The notes below the pieces were generated by a model. The model did not search any database and was not told where the DNA came from. It saw nothing but the letters and a program-made list of their open reading frames with translations. Position numbers and translations under genes: made by a program. DNA of 64,000 nucleotides from Ficedula albicollis (taxonomy: Eukaryota > Chordata > Aves > Passeriformes > Muscicapidae), in assembly GCF_000247815.1 (NCBI RefSeq), contig NC_021671.1:19917511-19981510 (forward strand), written 5' to 3'. Of this stretch, positions 1-13,458 are shown one piece after another; the stretch's first letter is position 1; every line of letters starts with the position of its first letter.

Positions 1-2649
1 AGTAATAATGAAGGCAAGACCTACTCTTGTATTCTAGGGTGAGGCTGTTGGACAGTTTATTGTTTGAAATATTTTAAATTATAAATCAGAAGATGCAAAC
101 TTGGAATGTATAAATCTAATTTTTTTCTTGTTTTCTGGAGCACTCTAAAATGACTGAAGCTGAGCTCTCTCTACTCAATAGCACTAAGAATAATATTAAG
201 ATAAATGCATTCTTAAATGCATAATGGCAATAGTAAATAATATGCAAATAATGAAAAGGAAAAAAACTAGATAGAAAATACTAAAAGCAGCATTATTTTT
301 GAAAGTTTAAATTTGGGAAAAATATTGTTCTGCTATTGTGTGGCTACCAAGTGTGACTTGCATGTTAAATCACACCTTGGAAATTGTATAGCAGATATTT
401 ATTGCAACTTCTCTCATCCTCTATTTCTCACTCTATTTGTAAGACTTGGAAATAAATTGTGTTAGTAAACTGTAAGTGTGAGAATTTTGAAACAGCTAAT
501 CTTCACAGGATATTACAGTCATAAATTATCTTTAAAAGTATTGGGGCAGTGATCTGGTTTACAATACATTATGCAGTTATTGGGAACTACCTCCAGAAGG
601 TGTTATTAACAGGAGCAAAAAGCAGTAGTCAATGAGTTTTTCTGATACAGCATTGTTAATACCAAACCACAAAATTTCTTTGATGGATTTGCAGGGAAAA
701 AAAAAAAAGAAAGTAGGATATCTGATTCCTGCCAGCCATGATATAAAAAGAAATGTATTTAGCATGCAGAACCATTGTATCTCTGAAAATTGCCACCAAA
801 TTGTCACTGGAAACATTAAATCATCTTTTTGTTCAGTTTTTTATTTATTTACCAAACCACTTATGGAGGTCTACAATCAACAGCCTTTTCTTAAATCATC
901 TGAAAATGCCATTCAGTGAAATTCTCAGATAATTTCTTATTAAAACACAAAAAGGCAGCTTTATAGCTAGAAAGCAATAGATTTATAGTTGAGTATGAAA
1001 CTTGGCAGCTCTGGGATAGAAATAGTGAGCTGACTTTTGTGGGTATTCCTTTCCTTGTGCCTAAAGATATCTCTCCCTATCTCTCAGAAACATTGCTTAA
1101 GGCTTTTCCCTGATGGACAGGGTGGCTCTGAGCAGAGCCCAGCTGAAATACAGGGTCCAAATCAACAGATCCCAGCCTTCCTCTTGTCAAGTAGTCCACA
1201 GGTTTCCCTTATCAGCCTTCTTCTCTTTCAGTTCTTTATTATTTTCACATTGTGCCACTTCAGACAGTGCCTAGTTAAGCAAAACAAAGTCTACTGCTCC
1301 TGATATTTTTTATCCTCCCCTGCTTTTATGGACCTCTCCTCTGTAACTAGCAAAAGATGATGCCTTTGGTCATTTTTTATCCTCCCCTGCTTTTATGGAC
1401 CTCCCTTGTGTAACTAGCAAAAGATGATGCCTTTGGTGACTTGATGCAGGGAGGACTTTAACTTAACATACTTACAGTCAAGGAAACGTGCTCAGTGTTC
1501 AGAGACAGCTGGCCTTTATTCAAGCAAATCAAGATTTTAGCATAGGTCACTTCTAGATGTAGGACTCCATGGCTGCCTTTGCCAGCTCAGCATCACCTTG
1601 CCAGGTCCCTGGGCGTGCTCTCAGCCAGGAGCCAGACCCAGAGCCTGACACATCCTCTCTGCAGGGTTTGTGATCTGCTGGGCTCCAAAGCTCTACTCAG
1701 GGCAGGTTTCACCAGAAGTTGAGTGAATGCAGTGAAAATGGGTGGATGCAAGGCTTTTCACACCATGCAGTAAAATTACACACCATTCATTTATTTGACA
1801 AAAGGCAGAGGCTCCAGCTCACAGAGTAGCACAATTGAAGTTACTAATTCAGGTGGCCAAGTTGAGAAGCATGAAGCTGAGCACTGGCAATCTGGCCACA
1901 GGCAGCAGAACCATAGGCAGGAGAAGGACAGAGAAGGGCAAGAGCCACAGCACCCTCCTCCTCTCTGCACCGCCCCCAGACCTTGGTGAGAAGCACACCA
2001 GGGCATATTGCAGTGATAACGTGCTCTAATGCAGTTCCCCTGGTGAAATGTTGGTTTTGGGTTGAGAGTGCAGCCTCAGTGTAAAGGGTCAGAGCAGCTG
2101 CTGAGCCTCAAACGAGAAATGGGGACGGATGTGGTTCTGTGCGAGTGGTAGGTGCTGCGTTCTGTGATCAGGAGGGAAAGTCTAGAAGCCAGAAGGGGGT
2201 TGTCACCAGCCCCAGGTGTTTGAATCCCTGCCTTGGATTAGGGTGGGCTGGTAAGACCCCTTTGCATGCTCTGAGCTTATGGATTTGTGGAAATCCTAAC
2301 ATCGATCTTCTTTTTATTTTCACATTTGGGATAAACAAAGAACAATCCAGTGATCTGCACGTAGCTTTGAAACAAATCATTTTTAATCACTTCCTCCTTG
2401 ATTTGATACCAAGACAGTGTCTCTGTGGGCTGCTGGCTCTCTCTGAACTCCAGCTCACAGCAGCAGAGACACGCAGCCTGTTCTCTTCCTCCGGCAGCTG
2501 AAAGGAGATATTTGCAAGGCTGTGCTGTGGGGAGCAGAGTCACTTCCTTACCATGTTTGGCCAGAGAAAGAGATTGCACCAAACACGGAAGCACTCATCA
2601 TTGTGTAGTTCAGGAAAATATTTCAAGCATCTCTTTTGCCTTCCTGCCC
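1..2649. other. Intergenic or intronic sequence, no gene recognised
   Basis: AT-rich up to about 1000, then mixed composition. The only structure I see is a two-copy tandem duplication at about 1306-1438. Short open frames here (for example 632-919 and 2139-2501) lack recognisable protein features. Confidence 0.6.
1306..1438. repeat. Two-copy tandem duplication, period about 67 bp
   Basis: A unit beginning TTTTTATCCTCCCCTGCTTT and ending GATGCCTTTGGT occurs twice in direct succession with a few mismatches (CTCTCCTCTG against CTCCCTTGTG). Confidence 0.85.
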
Positions 2650-2664
2650 TTTTTTTTTTTTTTT

Positions 2665-3515
<851 letters not shown>

Positions 3516-3625
3516 TGCCCTTTTTTTTTTTTTTTTTTTCTTCCTTGGTAAAGGAAGATGCATATGCTTCTATGTTACATTGTTCGAAAACAAAAGGCTG
3601 AGCCGACTCAGACTTGTCTCAACAG

Positions 3626-3779
3626 TTTTATTTGACAAAGTAGATTCTGAAGTTGAACTGAAACTGGCTAAAATGCAGTGCAAGCTTCAGCAAATGTTCC
3701 TGCCTAAGAGAAGTTGTACCACAATAGATAAAGAAACAGCCAGAGTACGAAAAAGGTTAAGCCTGGAGCAGGAAAGCAG
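3626..3779 (+). other. Possible protein-coding exon, unidentified
   Basis: A 154-nt segment lies between an acceptor-like CTTGTCTCAACAG (AG at 3624-3625) and a donor-like GCAG|GTAACA (GT at 3780-3781). It is open in one frame, giving a hydrophilic, lysine- and leucine-rich peptide that includes DKVDSEVELKLAKMQCKLQQ and RVRKRLSLEQES. That pattern is compatible with a short coiled coil. The exon would start and end in the same phase (two bases in). I cannot assign it to a family, no second exon of the same gene is evident, and chance is a real alternative. The reading frame to its left runs through artefactual poly-C and should be ignored. Confidence 0.25.
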
Positions 3780-3783
3780 GTAA

Positions 3784-6700
3784 CACTGAGCAAAAGGAGT
3801 GCTTTAAAAAACTGTTGTTTCAGCACTCTACATGGAAACTGAATTAAAATGCAGTTATTTTCAAGTAAGCTCTGCTGGGATGTGTGCTACTAGCTAGGTA
3901 TTCACTTTAAATGCTATCAAAGCTGTTATTTATGGCATTTTTTCGTCTGTCTCATAAAAGATCAGTGTCTCAAAGAATTCCTGTTAGACTCCCACCTTGG
4001 GGGCAGACTGCAGATGAGTGTCTTTCTTGGCACAGGCAGCGCCCATGAGTGTTTATGAACACCCTGGGGCTCAAGTGCCATCACCCACTGCTGAGGCATG
4101 GGAAGATACTGACAGTATCTCCACCACATCTACCTTAGGGTTTTCCAGTGTAAAAGGGCCCAGTGAGTGCACCCAGAGTTGAAAACTTGGTCCTCCAGGT
4201 TTGGCTGGCACCACTGAGCAAGTGGGGTAAGCCACAACAGGTCTCAGGCTGAATTGTGGGGATCTAAGAAAGGCTGAAGGTGCCAAAGGAGCCACTAGGC
4301 AATGTGCCACAGGCTGCTCAGGAGGGCATGTCTCTCTTATCCTGGATGGGTGCCCATACCCCTCCTGTCCCCCATAAATGCCTCCTGCCCCACAAGCAGT
4401 GTGAATGCCTCCAGCAAAACAGTGCCAGCATGACTGATTTGCAGGAAATCAGTGGTTTGGCTTTCAACGCACCTTGCCCCAGCACAAGCAAGCGGTGAGA
4501 ATGATCCAGTAGCAATGTCCCCAAGGCATGTGGCCCTTCTGCTCAGCTGCCTTGCGCTGGGCTCTGAAGTTACTCCCTCTGCACAGCCCTACAGCTGCAG
4601 CAGGAAGTCTGCAGCAGGAGGAAATCCACTGCTTTCCCTAGGACAGTGCCCCACACATGTTGTCGCACTTTGGTTTTTTCCTCTCACAGGATGCAGGCTT
4701 CAGAGGGTGTGAATGCTGCATTTCTCATTTAAAAATTCTGAAGGAATTCTCTTCTATAGGACTGGTTATGTCCTTGTCACAGGCTTATGGTGCTCCCTCC
4801 CAGGCACATGAGCAGTGCTGGTGGGAGCAGCCGTGGGAGCAGGATTCCCAGAGAAACATTCTCCCTTGATTACTGTTCCTCAGGACAGGGGCTCCATGCC
4901 TTACTTTGCAATGACACACCACAGCACAGGGGGTCAGAAAAATCCCCCTATCTGCAAAAGAAGTTGATCCAGCTCCTACCAGGGAAACCTTTCAAAGGCA
5001 CCTGCAATGAAAAAATAGCCATTCTTCATTATTAGTAATACTAGCAACAGCAGCAGCAGCAACAGCAGATTGCATTCATCATTCTCTGCACTGAAAAGCT
5101 TTTAGCCTTATCTGCCGCAGTTTTTAAGTTAACAGCATCTGGGAAATTAGAGTTTATTGATTTCCCTGGGTTTCATGCCATTCACTGGGATTCAACAGGG
5201 GTATATTATCACTCTGTGACTGCAGCTGATTTGTAGAGCAGGGTTGGTGATTCCCCAGCTCTGCAAATGCTCATGGGCTTCCTCAGAAATCACGTGCAGA
5301 GCTCCAGAGCCCTGCCCCAACTATTTCTAGAGACCAAAGATGTGCCTCCAGGAGAAAGGTGTAAGGATTGTCCTCTCCAAGTGCCTGGAACAAGAAGGAC
5401 CAGAGGAAAGATTTTTCTCTGATTACTGCTGATCTCAAATAAGAGCAATATTTTCTGTCAAACTCTTTATATTGAGAAAATATTGAATTCTTCGTTTTTC
5501 CTAGTAGCAGTCTACAGAGAAAGGCTACTCCTTTACCTAATCTGGGAGTTTGCAGTCACTTTGGAGCTGACACTTTCCTCTATCCCCAGGTGGCTGCTAT
5601 CCTGCTCTGAAATCCCAAACGTTTTCACAGGTTGAAAATAAAGATTCCCAGCCCCATCTCCTCACAAACCTCTGTGGCACCCTTATGGCAGGGAGAAGTG
5701 CACAGCTGATGGAAGAGACAGGACAGCCTGGGTGCTGCCTGTAGGTACTGCACTAGTTAATACTCCTGGTGGTTACTAGTACTGCTGCCTGTAGTATTAG
5801 CCCCTGCATGTTACCTGAGATCATATGCCACCTCACCTTTGCCACGCTGAGGCTCAGTCTCCCCTTCTGCCTCACCCAGTGTAGCCCCACCCTCTTAAAT
5901 TCACGCCCAGTTTCTCCTCCTTTTCCTGTTTTTGCACACATTTTCTCCGTGCTTCCTGTCACACTTCAGTGCTCCCTGTGCTTGAGAACAAAACTCTTGA
6001 CAAATGTCACTGGCAGCTACTACCATGAGAATCAGACAGCTGAGGTTAACCATCAACATTTGCTTGCATGCCATAAGTACTTAAAAGATGAGCAGCAGCA
6101 CTTTCAGGGACAAAATGTTAAAAGCAAAGACTTTTCAGTGTCAGTGGCACCTCCCAGTGCTATGAGCAGCTCAGGGGTGGCTCAAAGCCTGGTCCTGACC
6201 GCAGCACCCATGGAGGTTTCCCAGTGGAATTAGAGTAAGGAGATCAGGAGCACCAGGTACAGCAGTGTGTTATTTGTGGTGCCTTTCACTTTCACTTGAT
6301 GATATCACACATTGCTCAGTTTATTGCTTGGTGGACTGATGGTCCCTCTGTCTGGCAGCTGGTGACTCAGTGGCAGCACCCTGTCTGTGGCAGTGCCACA
6401 GTGAGCCAAGCCTACACCCATGGGCTCAGGGACCAAACTGACATGGGGGGACAGTGGGAGGGGAAACCTTGGGGGGTGGAAGATAGGACATTCACTGAGC
6501 ACCTACTTCTTAGCCTCTGATTCATCTTGAAAGTAGTGCTGGTGGACCCCAGCATGCTCACACACTTGCCCAGCCAGATGTCACCCCCTCATCCTCACCC
6601 TTGTAACAAATGGGGTAAAGTAGTTCCAGACAATAAAAGCCTGACTCATGTCACTAAATACAGCCAACAGGACAAGTTTCTTCCTTGTCTGCTTGACTCC

Positions 6701-8109
6701 CATCCAGCAGAAGAGCTCTTGAACCAGGTGGCCAGAAGCACTGGCTATGTTTAAGGTGTTGCTGAATGATGTACCTGATGAAACTGGCAGAAACTACTCC
6801 AGGGTCCCTTAAATTATTCATTACTCATGCATCTATGAAGTCATGCCCCTTTCCTGTTTATCTTTTTTATCATTTTTTATATTGTCTGATACTGTGTCAG
6901 CTCTACTGTTTTATTAGACTTCCAGGTCAAGGGTTGTGAATTTATTTGTCATTTTCTTGTGTAATAAAATAACGTCTTCCAGCTTGACAGCAAAAAATTT
7001 TGGTTTTTGGTGAGGATTTCAATATTCTTTGCAACATATGTGGTTCTCCAGATGTCTGAATGTCTACAGAGTCAATACAGGCTTCCAGTATTTATAATGA
7101 ACAGATTATATGTGTTTTTCTCCCAGCATGTCCAAAGTTCCCTCTTCATGGTCTCTGACTCCATTATTTTGTGTCCTTCTCATATGTGAACTCTTAAACC
7201 TAATACTTAAACATTAGCCTGACTGAGATAGTATTTTTGGTTTATGTTTTATTCTGCATAGCTCTGGAAAACAAGGCTGGAAAGAGTTTTGAGAGATTGT
7301 GAGAGAGAAAAAAGAGAGAGAGAGAGCAAGTAAATTCCAGCCAAATGTCTTTTAAATTACAATCAAATGATAAGTGACTGCAAGCTCACAGTATCTTGGG
7401 TTCTGGGACAAGGATATCTCCAGAAGGAAATAGGTCAAGCACACTGGCTGATATGGGTACAGGCTTGGGTTTTTGGCCTCAAGCAGGAAAGGATGTCTTT
7501 GGCTTCTCAGGCATGTGAGATCTTTGGTGGATCTTCCCTCTTTCAGACATCAGAATCAGAAGGAAGTCCCTGCCACTGGCACTGAATTGGTGGTCATCAT
7601 GGGACTGTACAGGGGAAAAATGATGCTAATACATTGGGTAAGAAGGTTGAAATGCAAGTAATAAGTGTGTTTGCCTTATTATTTTCACAAACTTTTAAAT
7701 ACTGAAAGTTGAAGAAATGCTCAGTTGTTTGAGGCTGATGTACCCATAATCACTGCAAGAGGGTACAATTACACATAACAAGATATGAACACAGATGCAA
7801 TTGTTATGTGACTGAGTATTGCCTGCCTGGTGCAAATAATGCCAAAGTAGTCCCCACATTGCCAATATTCATCTCACTGCTTGGAGAAAAGAATGAGTGG
7901 CAAGCCACAACCAAGTAATGCATTACAAGAACCACTGCAGCACTGACCTGATCCGATAGTGCTAGTCTAGTAACACACCTGGTCAAAGAGCAGGGAAATA
8001 GTTCATGCCCTGATGATATAAATTATGTATGGCTTCAGCTGCCCATGCTCACGCTATCCCCTAGCCTGCAGCTGCTGGTTTCCTGCCTTCATACTGTGTG
8101 CTAAATTCT
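3784..8109. other. Unannotated stretch, no gene recognised
   Basis: Mixed-composition, apparently single-copy sequence. It contains a small CAG/CAA-rich tract at about 5046-5069 and a tandem IRF-type motif at 6283-6296 (listed separately). Open frames such as 5769-6233 have no recognisable domain, and I see no convincing exon series. Confidence 0.6.
6283..6296 (-). promoter_or_regulatory. ISRE/IRF-like motif
   Basis: The minus strand reads AAGTGAAAGTGAAAG, two tandem GTGAAA half-sites that match the GAAANNGAAA core bound by interferon regulatory factors. In 64 kb a match to this eight-base core is expected about twice by chance, so function is not established. Confidence 0.3.
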
Positions 8110-8525
8110 ATCTGATCTATCGAATCATTTAGTTAGCTAAGGAGGTCTGCAGGTCATCTGCTTCACCCAAAACAGAGCCAAGCTTGCATTTGGATGCTCA
8201 GAGCCCTCAGAACTTCGAGGATCTCAGGTGATGGAGGTCCCCTCTGTTTCCAATGTTTACTATCCTGTTTATTGTAAGCTTTTTTCTAATCTGCAGCAGT
8301 TGCAACTTGTAGGTGGAAAGAGTGGTTGTATCTTCTCTATAGCACCCCATTAAGGCTGGATTTGCTCTAAGCTGCACAAACCCAGATGCTCTTGCAATCT
8401 TTCCTCATATCATATGCTCCAGTCCCTAGTTGCTCTCCACTGGACTTGCTCCCATATGCCAATGAGCTTGTTGTACTTAAGAGCCCCCCAAAACATTTTC
8501 CCAGCTGTAGTTTCTAACCCTCCGT
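8110..8525 (-). mobile_element. CR1-type LINE 3' fragment (old, diverged)
   Basis: The plus strand shows the reverse complement of the CR1 3' region. Recognisable pieces in order are GAATCATTTAGTT...GGTCATCTG (8121-8160), CCAATGTTTACTATCCTGTTTAT (near 8251), TGCAACTTGTAGG (near 8304), and CAATCTTTCCTCATATCATATGCTCCAG...CTCTCCACTGGACTTGCTCC (about 8395-8453). CR1 is the dominant non-LTR retrotransposon of birds. This copy is 5' truncated with many substitutions and small deletions, so it is old and inactive. Confidence 0.8.
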
Positions 8526-9869
8526 TGGTTTCAAACTTGTAAGATCAAGAATAATTAATCTATTTATTTAAAGGAAATAAAAGAAAAAGTCATATAAGGG
8601 TACAATCCCTGGGCTGTCTCTGCATTTAGCATTAGACAGATGGCTCACATTCCACCTGAGTCTCTGGAGGCAGATGCAGCCCAGCTCTAAATGGCGAGCT
8701 GCTCAGCTGAGGCCATGTCAAATGCTGACCATATGTCACCGTGGCTAGTGTCAAGAGGAAGAGGGGAAAATACAGCTTTACAATCCTGCTCAAGTGTCCT
8801 GAAAATCAGCACCAGAGTCTCTTGTACTGTCTCCTGTTTGCTGTAGATCTTAGAAAGACAAGTAAATTTTCTGTCATCAGCTGTCAGGCAAATAAGTTCC
8901 CTCAAAGGATGAAAGTCAAAATACATAACTTCTCCTAATAGCTTGTTCTGGAGTAAATCAGCTTCACATGGAACCACAGAAGCAGAGAAGTGTCACTGGC
9001 CACTTATAAAGCAGTAAACTTCATTAGGAGGTAAGGATGCAAGCAGTGGCCCTTGTGGAGGTGAGTACAGGAGGATGGGAGAGATGGCAGCAGTTACATA
9101 CAGCCTAGAGCAATGGAAAAACTTAGACTGGTGTCTGTCTTTTAAAGGAAAATGTTTCTCACTGTTAACTGTATGGAAAGCCTCAGCTCTGTACTCACTG
9201 CTCTGCTGAAGAATTAGTCCCCTGACCTCAGCTAAATTAGATGCTGGAACTTCACACAGCCATTCCAATAGTATCGCTTAAGATGCATCCTAGGGTCCCA
9301 TTTTTAAAAACACTACACAGCAAGCACATAATAATACAACCAGTAGATAAAAGGAATGCGAAAATAATCATCCCATCAATATTGGTGAGCTCCCTATTGG
9401 TTTACTACTTGAAAAAAGTAATTGTTTTCAAAGTGCACAACTGTAGGCAGCAGTCTATGAGACATACCAGGTGTCTGGACAAAGGTAATGGAAAAAAGTA
9501 CATTTGGAATGTCCCACAGACCTACATGGTTATCTTTGACAGACAATGTTTGTGGCGCTTATCAAGGCTCAGAGTCCATTAACGTGTTTTAGTTTGGGCA
9601 CTCAGACTCATGTAGAGTATAAGAAAATTTTAAATTGAGCTGGACAAACATCTAAAAATAAAAAGCAGTGGGTCTAAACACACTGTTTCATGCTTCTGCC
9701 ACAAGTAATGGCCAGCAGTTGTACCACAAAACGACCGTCATATCAGCGCTGTCCTCATGGTGGTCCAAAAATAATTGTACCATTGCTAGGCATGACTCAA
9801 GAAAAAAGAATTACTTTTGTAGCTGGGAAGAGCCAAAGGGCACCGCATCCATCTGCGTGCCTTATGGCA
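8526..9869. other. Unannotated stretch with abutting minus-strand open frames
   Basis: Two minus-strand open frames lie end to end (9268-8993 and 8977-8687), separated by one stop. I recognise no protein family in them and see no clear splice sites, so they are not called as genes. The rest shows no recognisable feature. Confidence 0.5.
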
Positions 9870-10275
9870 GGCTCAGTTTGCTCTTTAGCGAGGGGCGCAG
9901 TCTGGGATTCCAGCTCCTCCAGCCGGGTGCTGTGCTCCCCGCGCGGGCGGCAGCTGCGTGCCACCGCGTGTCACCGCGTGCCACCGTGTCACCAAGCGTC
10001 ACCGTGTGTCACCGCGTGTCGCTGTGCGTCACCCTGTGTTACCACACCTCACCGGCTCAGTTTGCTCTTTAGCGAGGGGCGCAGTCCGGGATTCCAGCTC
10101 CTGTGGCTTTGCCCCCGGCAGGGAGCGGAGCGCTCCGAGCCAGCCGGGTGCTGTGCTCCCCGCGCGGGCGGCAGCTGCGTGCCACCGCGTGTCACCGCGT
10201 GCCACCGTGTCACCAAGCGTCACCGTGTGTCACCGCGTGTCGCTGTGCGTCACCCTGTGTTACCACACCTCACCG
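9870..10275. repeat. Direct duplication, about 184/222 bp, spanning the minisatellite start
   Basis: The segment starting GGCTCAGTTTGCTCTTTAGC at 9870 recurs at 10054. Both copies run through the same unique GC-rich sequence (GTGCTGTGCTCCCCGCGCGG) and the first decamer repeats, to ACCACACCTCACCG. The second copy carries an extra stretch of about 38 bp (about 10104-10141), and there is a T/C difference. It could be a true duplication or two alleles placed in series. Confidence 0.9.
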
Positions 10276-11089
10276 CATGTCATCAAGTGTCACCGTGTCT
10301 CACATATCACTGCGTGCCAACATGTGTTACCATGTGTCATTGTGTGCCACTGCATGTCACCACGTGTCACCGCCTCTCACGTGTCATTGTGTGTCACCAT
10401 GTGTCACCGCATGTCACCATATCTCACCACGTATCACCACATGTCACTGTGTGTCACCATGTATCACCGCATGTCACCGCATGTCACTGTGTCACCGTGT
10501 GTCACCCCGTGTCACCATATGTCACGGTGTGTCACCATGTATCACCGCATGTCACTGTGTGTCACCCATCACCGCATGTCACTGTGTGTCACCGCGTGTC
10601 ACCATGTCTCACCATGTATCAGCACGTGTCACTGTGTATCATCATGTATCACCACGTCACTACATGCCACCGTGCGTCACGCATGTTACCGCATGTCACC
10701 ATGTCACCATGTATCACCGTGTGTCACTGTGTGTCACCCATCACCGCATGTCACTGTGTGTCACCGCGTGTCACCATGTCTCACCGTGTATCACTGTGTG
10801 TCACTGTGTATCACTGCGTATCACCGTGTGTCACCGAGTGTTACAGTGTCCCACCATGTATCACCGTGTGTCACGCATGTCCACCGTGTATCACTGTGTG
10901 TCACTGTGTATCACCGTGTGTCACCGAGTGTTACAGTGTCCCACCATGTATCACCGTGTGTCACGCATGTCCCCGTGTGTCACCGCGTGTCACCGCGTGT
11001 CACTGTGTGTCACCGTATATCACCGCATGTTACCGCGTGTCATCATGTCACCGTGTGTCACCGCGTGTCACCGCGTGTCACCGCCTCTC
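9957..11089. repeat. Decamer minisatellite, consensus about GTGTCACCGC
   Basis: About 100 tandem copies of a 10-bp unit (variants GTGTCACCGC, GTGTCACCAT, GTATCACCGC and similar), interrupted at 10054-10185 by the unique part of the duplication. Nested higher-order repeats occur; for instance a block near 10800-10875 recurs near 10885-10975. Because 10 is not a multiple of 3, long open frames with a Cys-His-Val-Ser pattern appear in several frames. They are repeat products, not genes. Confidence 0.95.
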
Positions 11090-11099
11090 TCTGACTACG

Positions 11100-13368
11100 T
11101 GAGAGCGGGACGCGGGAGAAGCCGCTTCCCACAGGGTGTAAATGACACGCTTAGCAGCCCGGAGAAGCTGCAGAGCACACCCAGCCGCGCTGCTCTGGAC
11201 GCAGCCAGGCTCCTTCCCAAAGGCTGCCCCCTCTCCTTCCCTGTGAGTGGAGCCCTGCATTGCGGGAAGGGAGGCGCATGGCAAACCTAGGAAGGAACAG
11301 TCTAAAAGCAAGGGAACAAACAGCTGCTGAAACTGGAGTTAGTGTCTTGGTGGGAGGTTGAGAATAAATCTGTCACACTTAGCCTCTCTTTCAGCGATTG
11401 CGGAGCAGGACGTTACATCTAACAACGAACCCAGCAGGTAGCACATAGGAACAATATGGCCTGAGGGAGCTGCCGCTCTCCCCTCTCTGTTGCTTCTTAT
11501 AAGTATCTTTACATAAGTATACTTATTATTTATGCAAGACTAGAATCCCAGATTCTTCATTTTAACTACAGCCAAAAGAACAAAATTCTTGCTGACTGTT
11601 TAGCACCTTCAGAGAGCAAAGTAAGGAGGAAAGTGGAAACTCCCGCTCAGCTGACATGGGAAGGTGCAGTGGCACTGCAGGTACATTGGCTTCGCAGGGT
11701 TTCCAGCTTCTGTTACTGCTGGAGACCCCCAGTCCTTCCCACCCTGCTTCCCTCCCATACCTGACAGAATCAATTCCTAGCTATTATGGAGATACCTATC
11801 TGTTCCTTCAGTTAATGAGAACAAAACTGATAGGAAAGTTTCTCGTAAAAACTCACCAAAAATGGGAATACATGGGCTAGTTTTTGTCAGAAGTAACACA
11901 ATGATGACATAAAGTAACTGGGAGTTTTGCTAACTGTGAACAAAGAAGAAAAGTAGAAGGGATCTGAGAATGTCCTATAATAAAAAAATGAGCTGAGCAT
12001 CTCATGAATAGACAAAAATTGACCTATCTACATGCTGAAAAAAAAGCCAGTACTGAATTTCCTACTGAAAGAGATGAGGTGGGGTTTATTTCCAAAGCCA
12101 CCATAATACCCACAGATCACACTGCCCCTGAAAGACTGTGGCAGACTCCATAGGATCTGCTTTCTAAAATTTTTTACCTGAGCACAGTTTTTACAGGCCC
12201 AGTCCTTTAAGGATGACTTTATAGAACAGCTGAAGCTGCAACTAAAGAGAAGGTTTCAATGCATACCTGTGTCCAAACAAACTGAATGCTTTTGCAGATC
12301 TGTCCCCACCTGTGCATACTAATTTATTTCCAAAAGCTGACATCAATGTAATGTAGAAGACAGTCCAGGTACCCAGGCCAGTTTGCAGTCTAAACAAGAG
12401 AAGTGGCAGAGTAATTAGGATTTTAAATTTTTTTTAAGAAATACTAGTTGTTGATGCTGTTAACACTCTGAGCACATTTCTTAATTACAAGATGTGTACT
12501 TTAGTCCCCTCTCTCAGTCTGTTTGTGTGGGTGCTCTGGGATCCTTCACTCTCAGCACTGGAGTCTGTCCTTACAGATTAACACAAAGGAGCAGAGTGTG
12601 AAACTCTGTAAATCAGGAAGCATATGGGAATAAAGGAGTGAAAGACAAAGTAGGAGGAAAACTGTGTTCATAAAGACAGTAGGGCTAGGCAAATGTTACT
12701 CTAGGTAAAAAAGGCTATATATTACCCTATAAATTCTTTACATAATTATGCATTCTGTACTCAGAACTTTTAATACTCTGTGGAGATTATATACATGTGG
12801 TCCTAAATACAGCACTCACTCAACATATGAAATACCCCTGCTAAAACTATTGCACAAGATCTAGGGGAAAAAGCCAAATAAAGCTATCAGATCCTTTTGT
12901 ATGGGAGATCAGCCATTCACACATTTTAATACTCTTTTAAGTTACTGGAAGAAAATCAAGACAATAAGAAGTTAATGACAGTAACAGACCTTGATATGTG
13001 GTTGATTTCATGGGGGATTTATCAGAGACATATTTTATAATGTGTTTACTAAGATTGCTTTCCCTAAAGTGGACTAAGCTTCTATACTTTGACCCTGAAT
13101 TCTAAAGTCATAATCAACCAAATAATATCCCTAAGTTGCACTTATCTTAAGAGAAAACAAGGCACTGCCCTGTCCCAAATTGTATCTTCTAAATGATGGA
13201 AATTCCAGCTAACATTTGCACCTGTTGAAATTATAGCAAGAAAATAATTCAGAGAATACTGCATAAGAAGGGTGTACATTTGCATGGTGCAAGCTCCACT
13301 ATTGCTCTAAAATGACTGAATGTTTGCTATTAAGGTAAACTAACCAGAACACCCAGAAGAGGATAAGT
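11100..13368. other. Unannotated stretch, no gene recognised
   Basis: GC-rich and CpG-containing at the left edge (11095-11280), then AT-rich unique sequence. No exon, repeat or RNA gene is recognisable by eye. Confidence 0.6.
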
Positions 13369-13458
13369 GAGAAAATAGAGGTGAAATTAGAGGCTTGTGA
13401 AATAGCACTGAAAGAGAAAATAGAGGTGAAATTAGAGGCTTGTGAGATAGCACTGAAA
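13369..13458. repeat. Two-copy tandem duplication, period 45 bp
   Basis: A unit beginning GAGAAAATAGAGGTGAAATT occurs at 13369-13413 and 13414-13458, with one difference (GTGAAATAG against GTGAGATAG). Confidence 0.9.

Noticed and set aside
8687..9268. Two abutting minus-strand open frames (91 and 96 codons) with varied, protein-like composition
   Set aside because: One in-frame stop separates them, no start codon or splice context is convincing, and I recognise no family. Worth a protein search but not a supported gene.
9957..11089. CRISPR-like array
   Set aside because: Units are 10 bp head to tail with no spacers, and the genome is vertebrate.
9690..11290. Three overlapping 378-470 codon frames with Cys-His-Val-Ser repeats
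   Set aside because: A 10-bp repeat without stop codons is open in all three frames. Similar peptides in each frame show repeat origin, not a zinc-finger or other protein.
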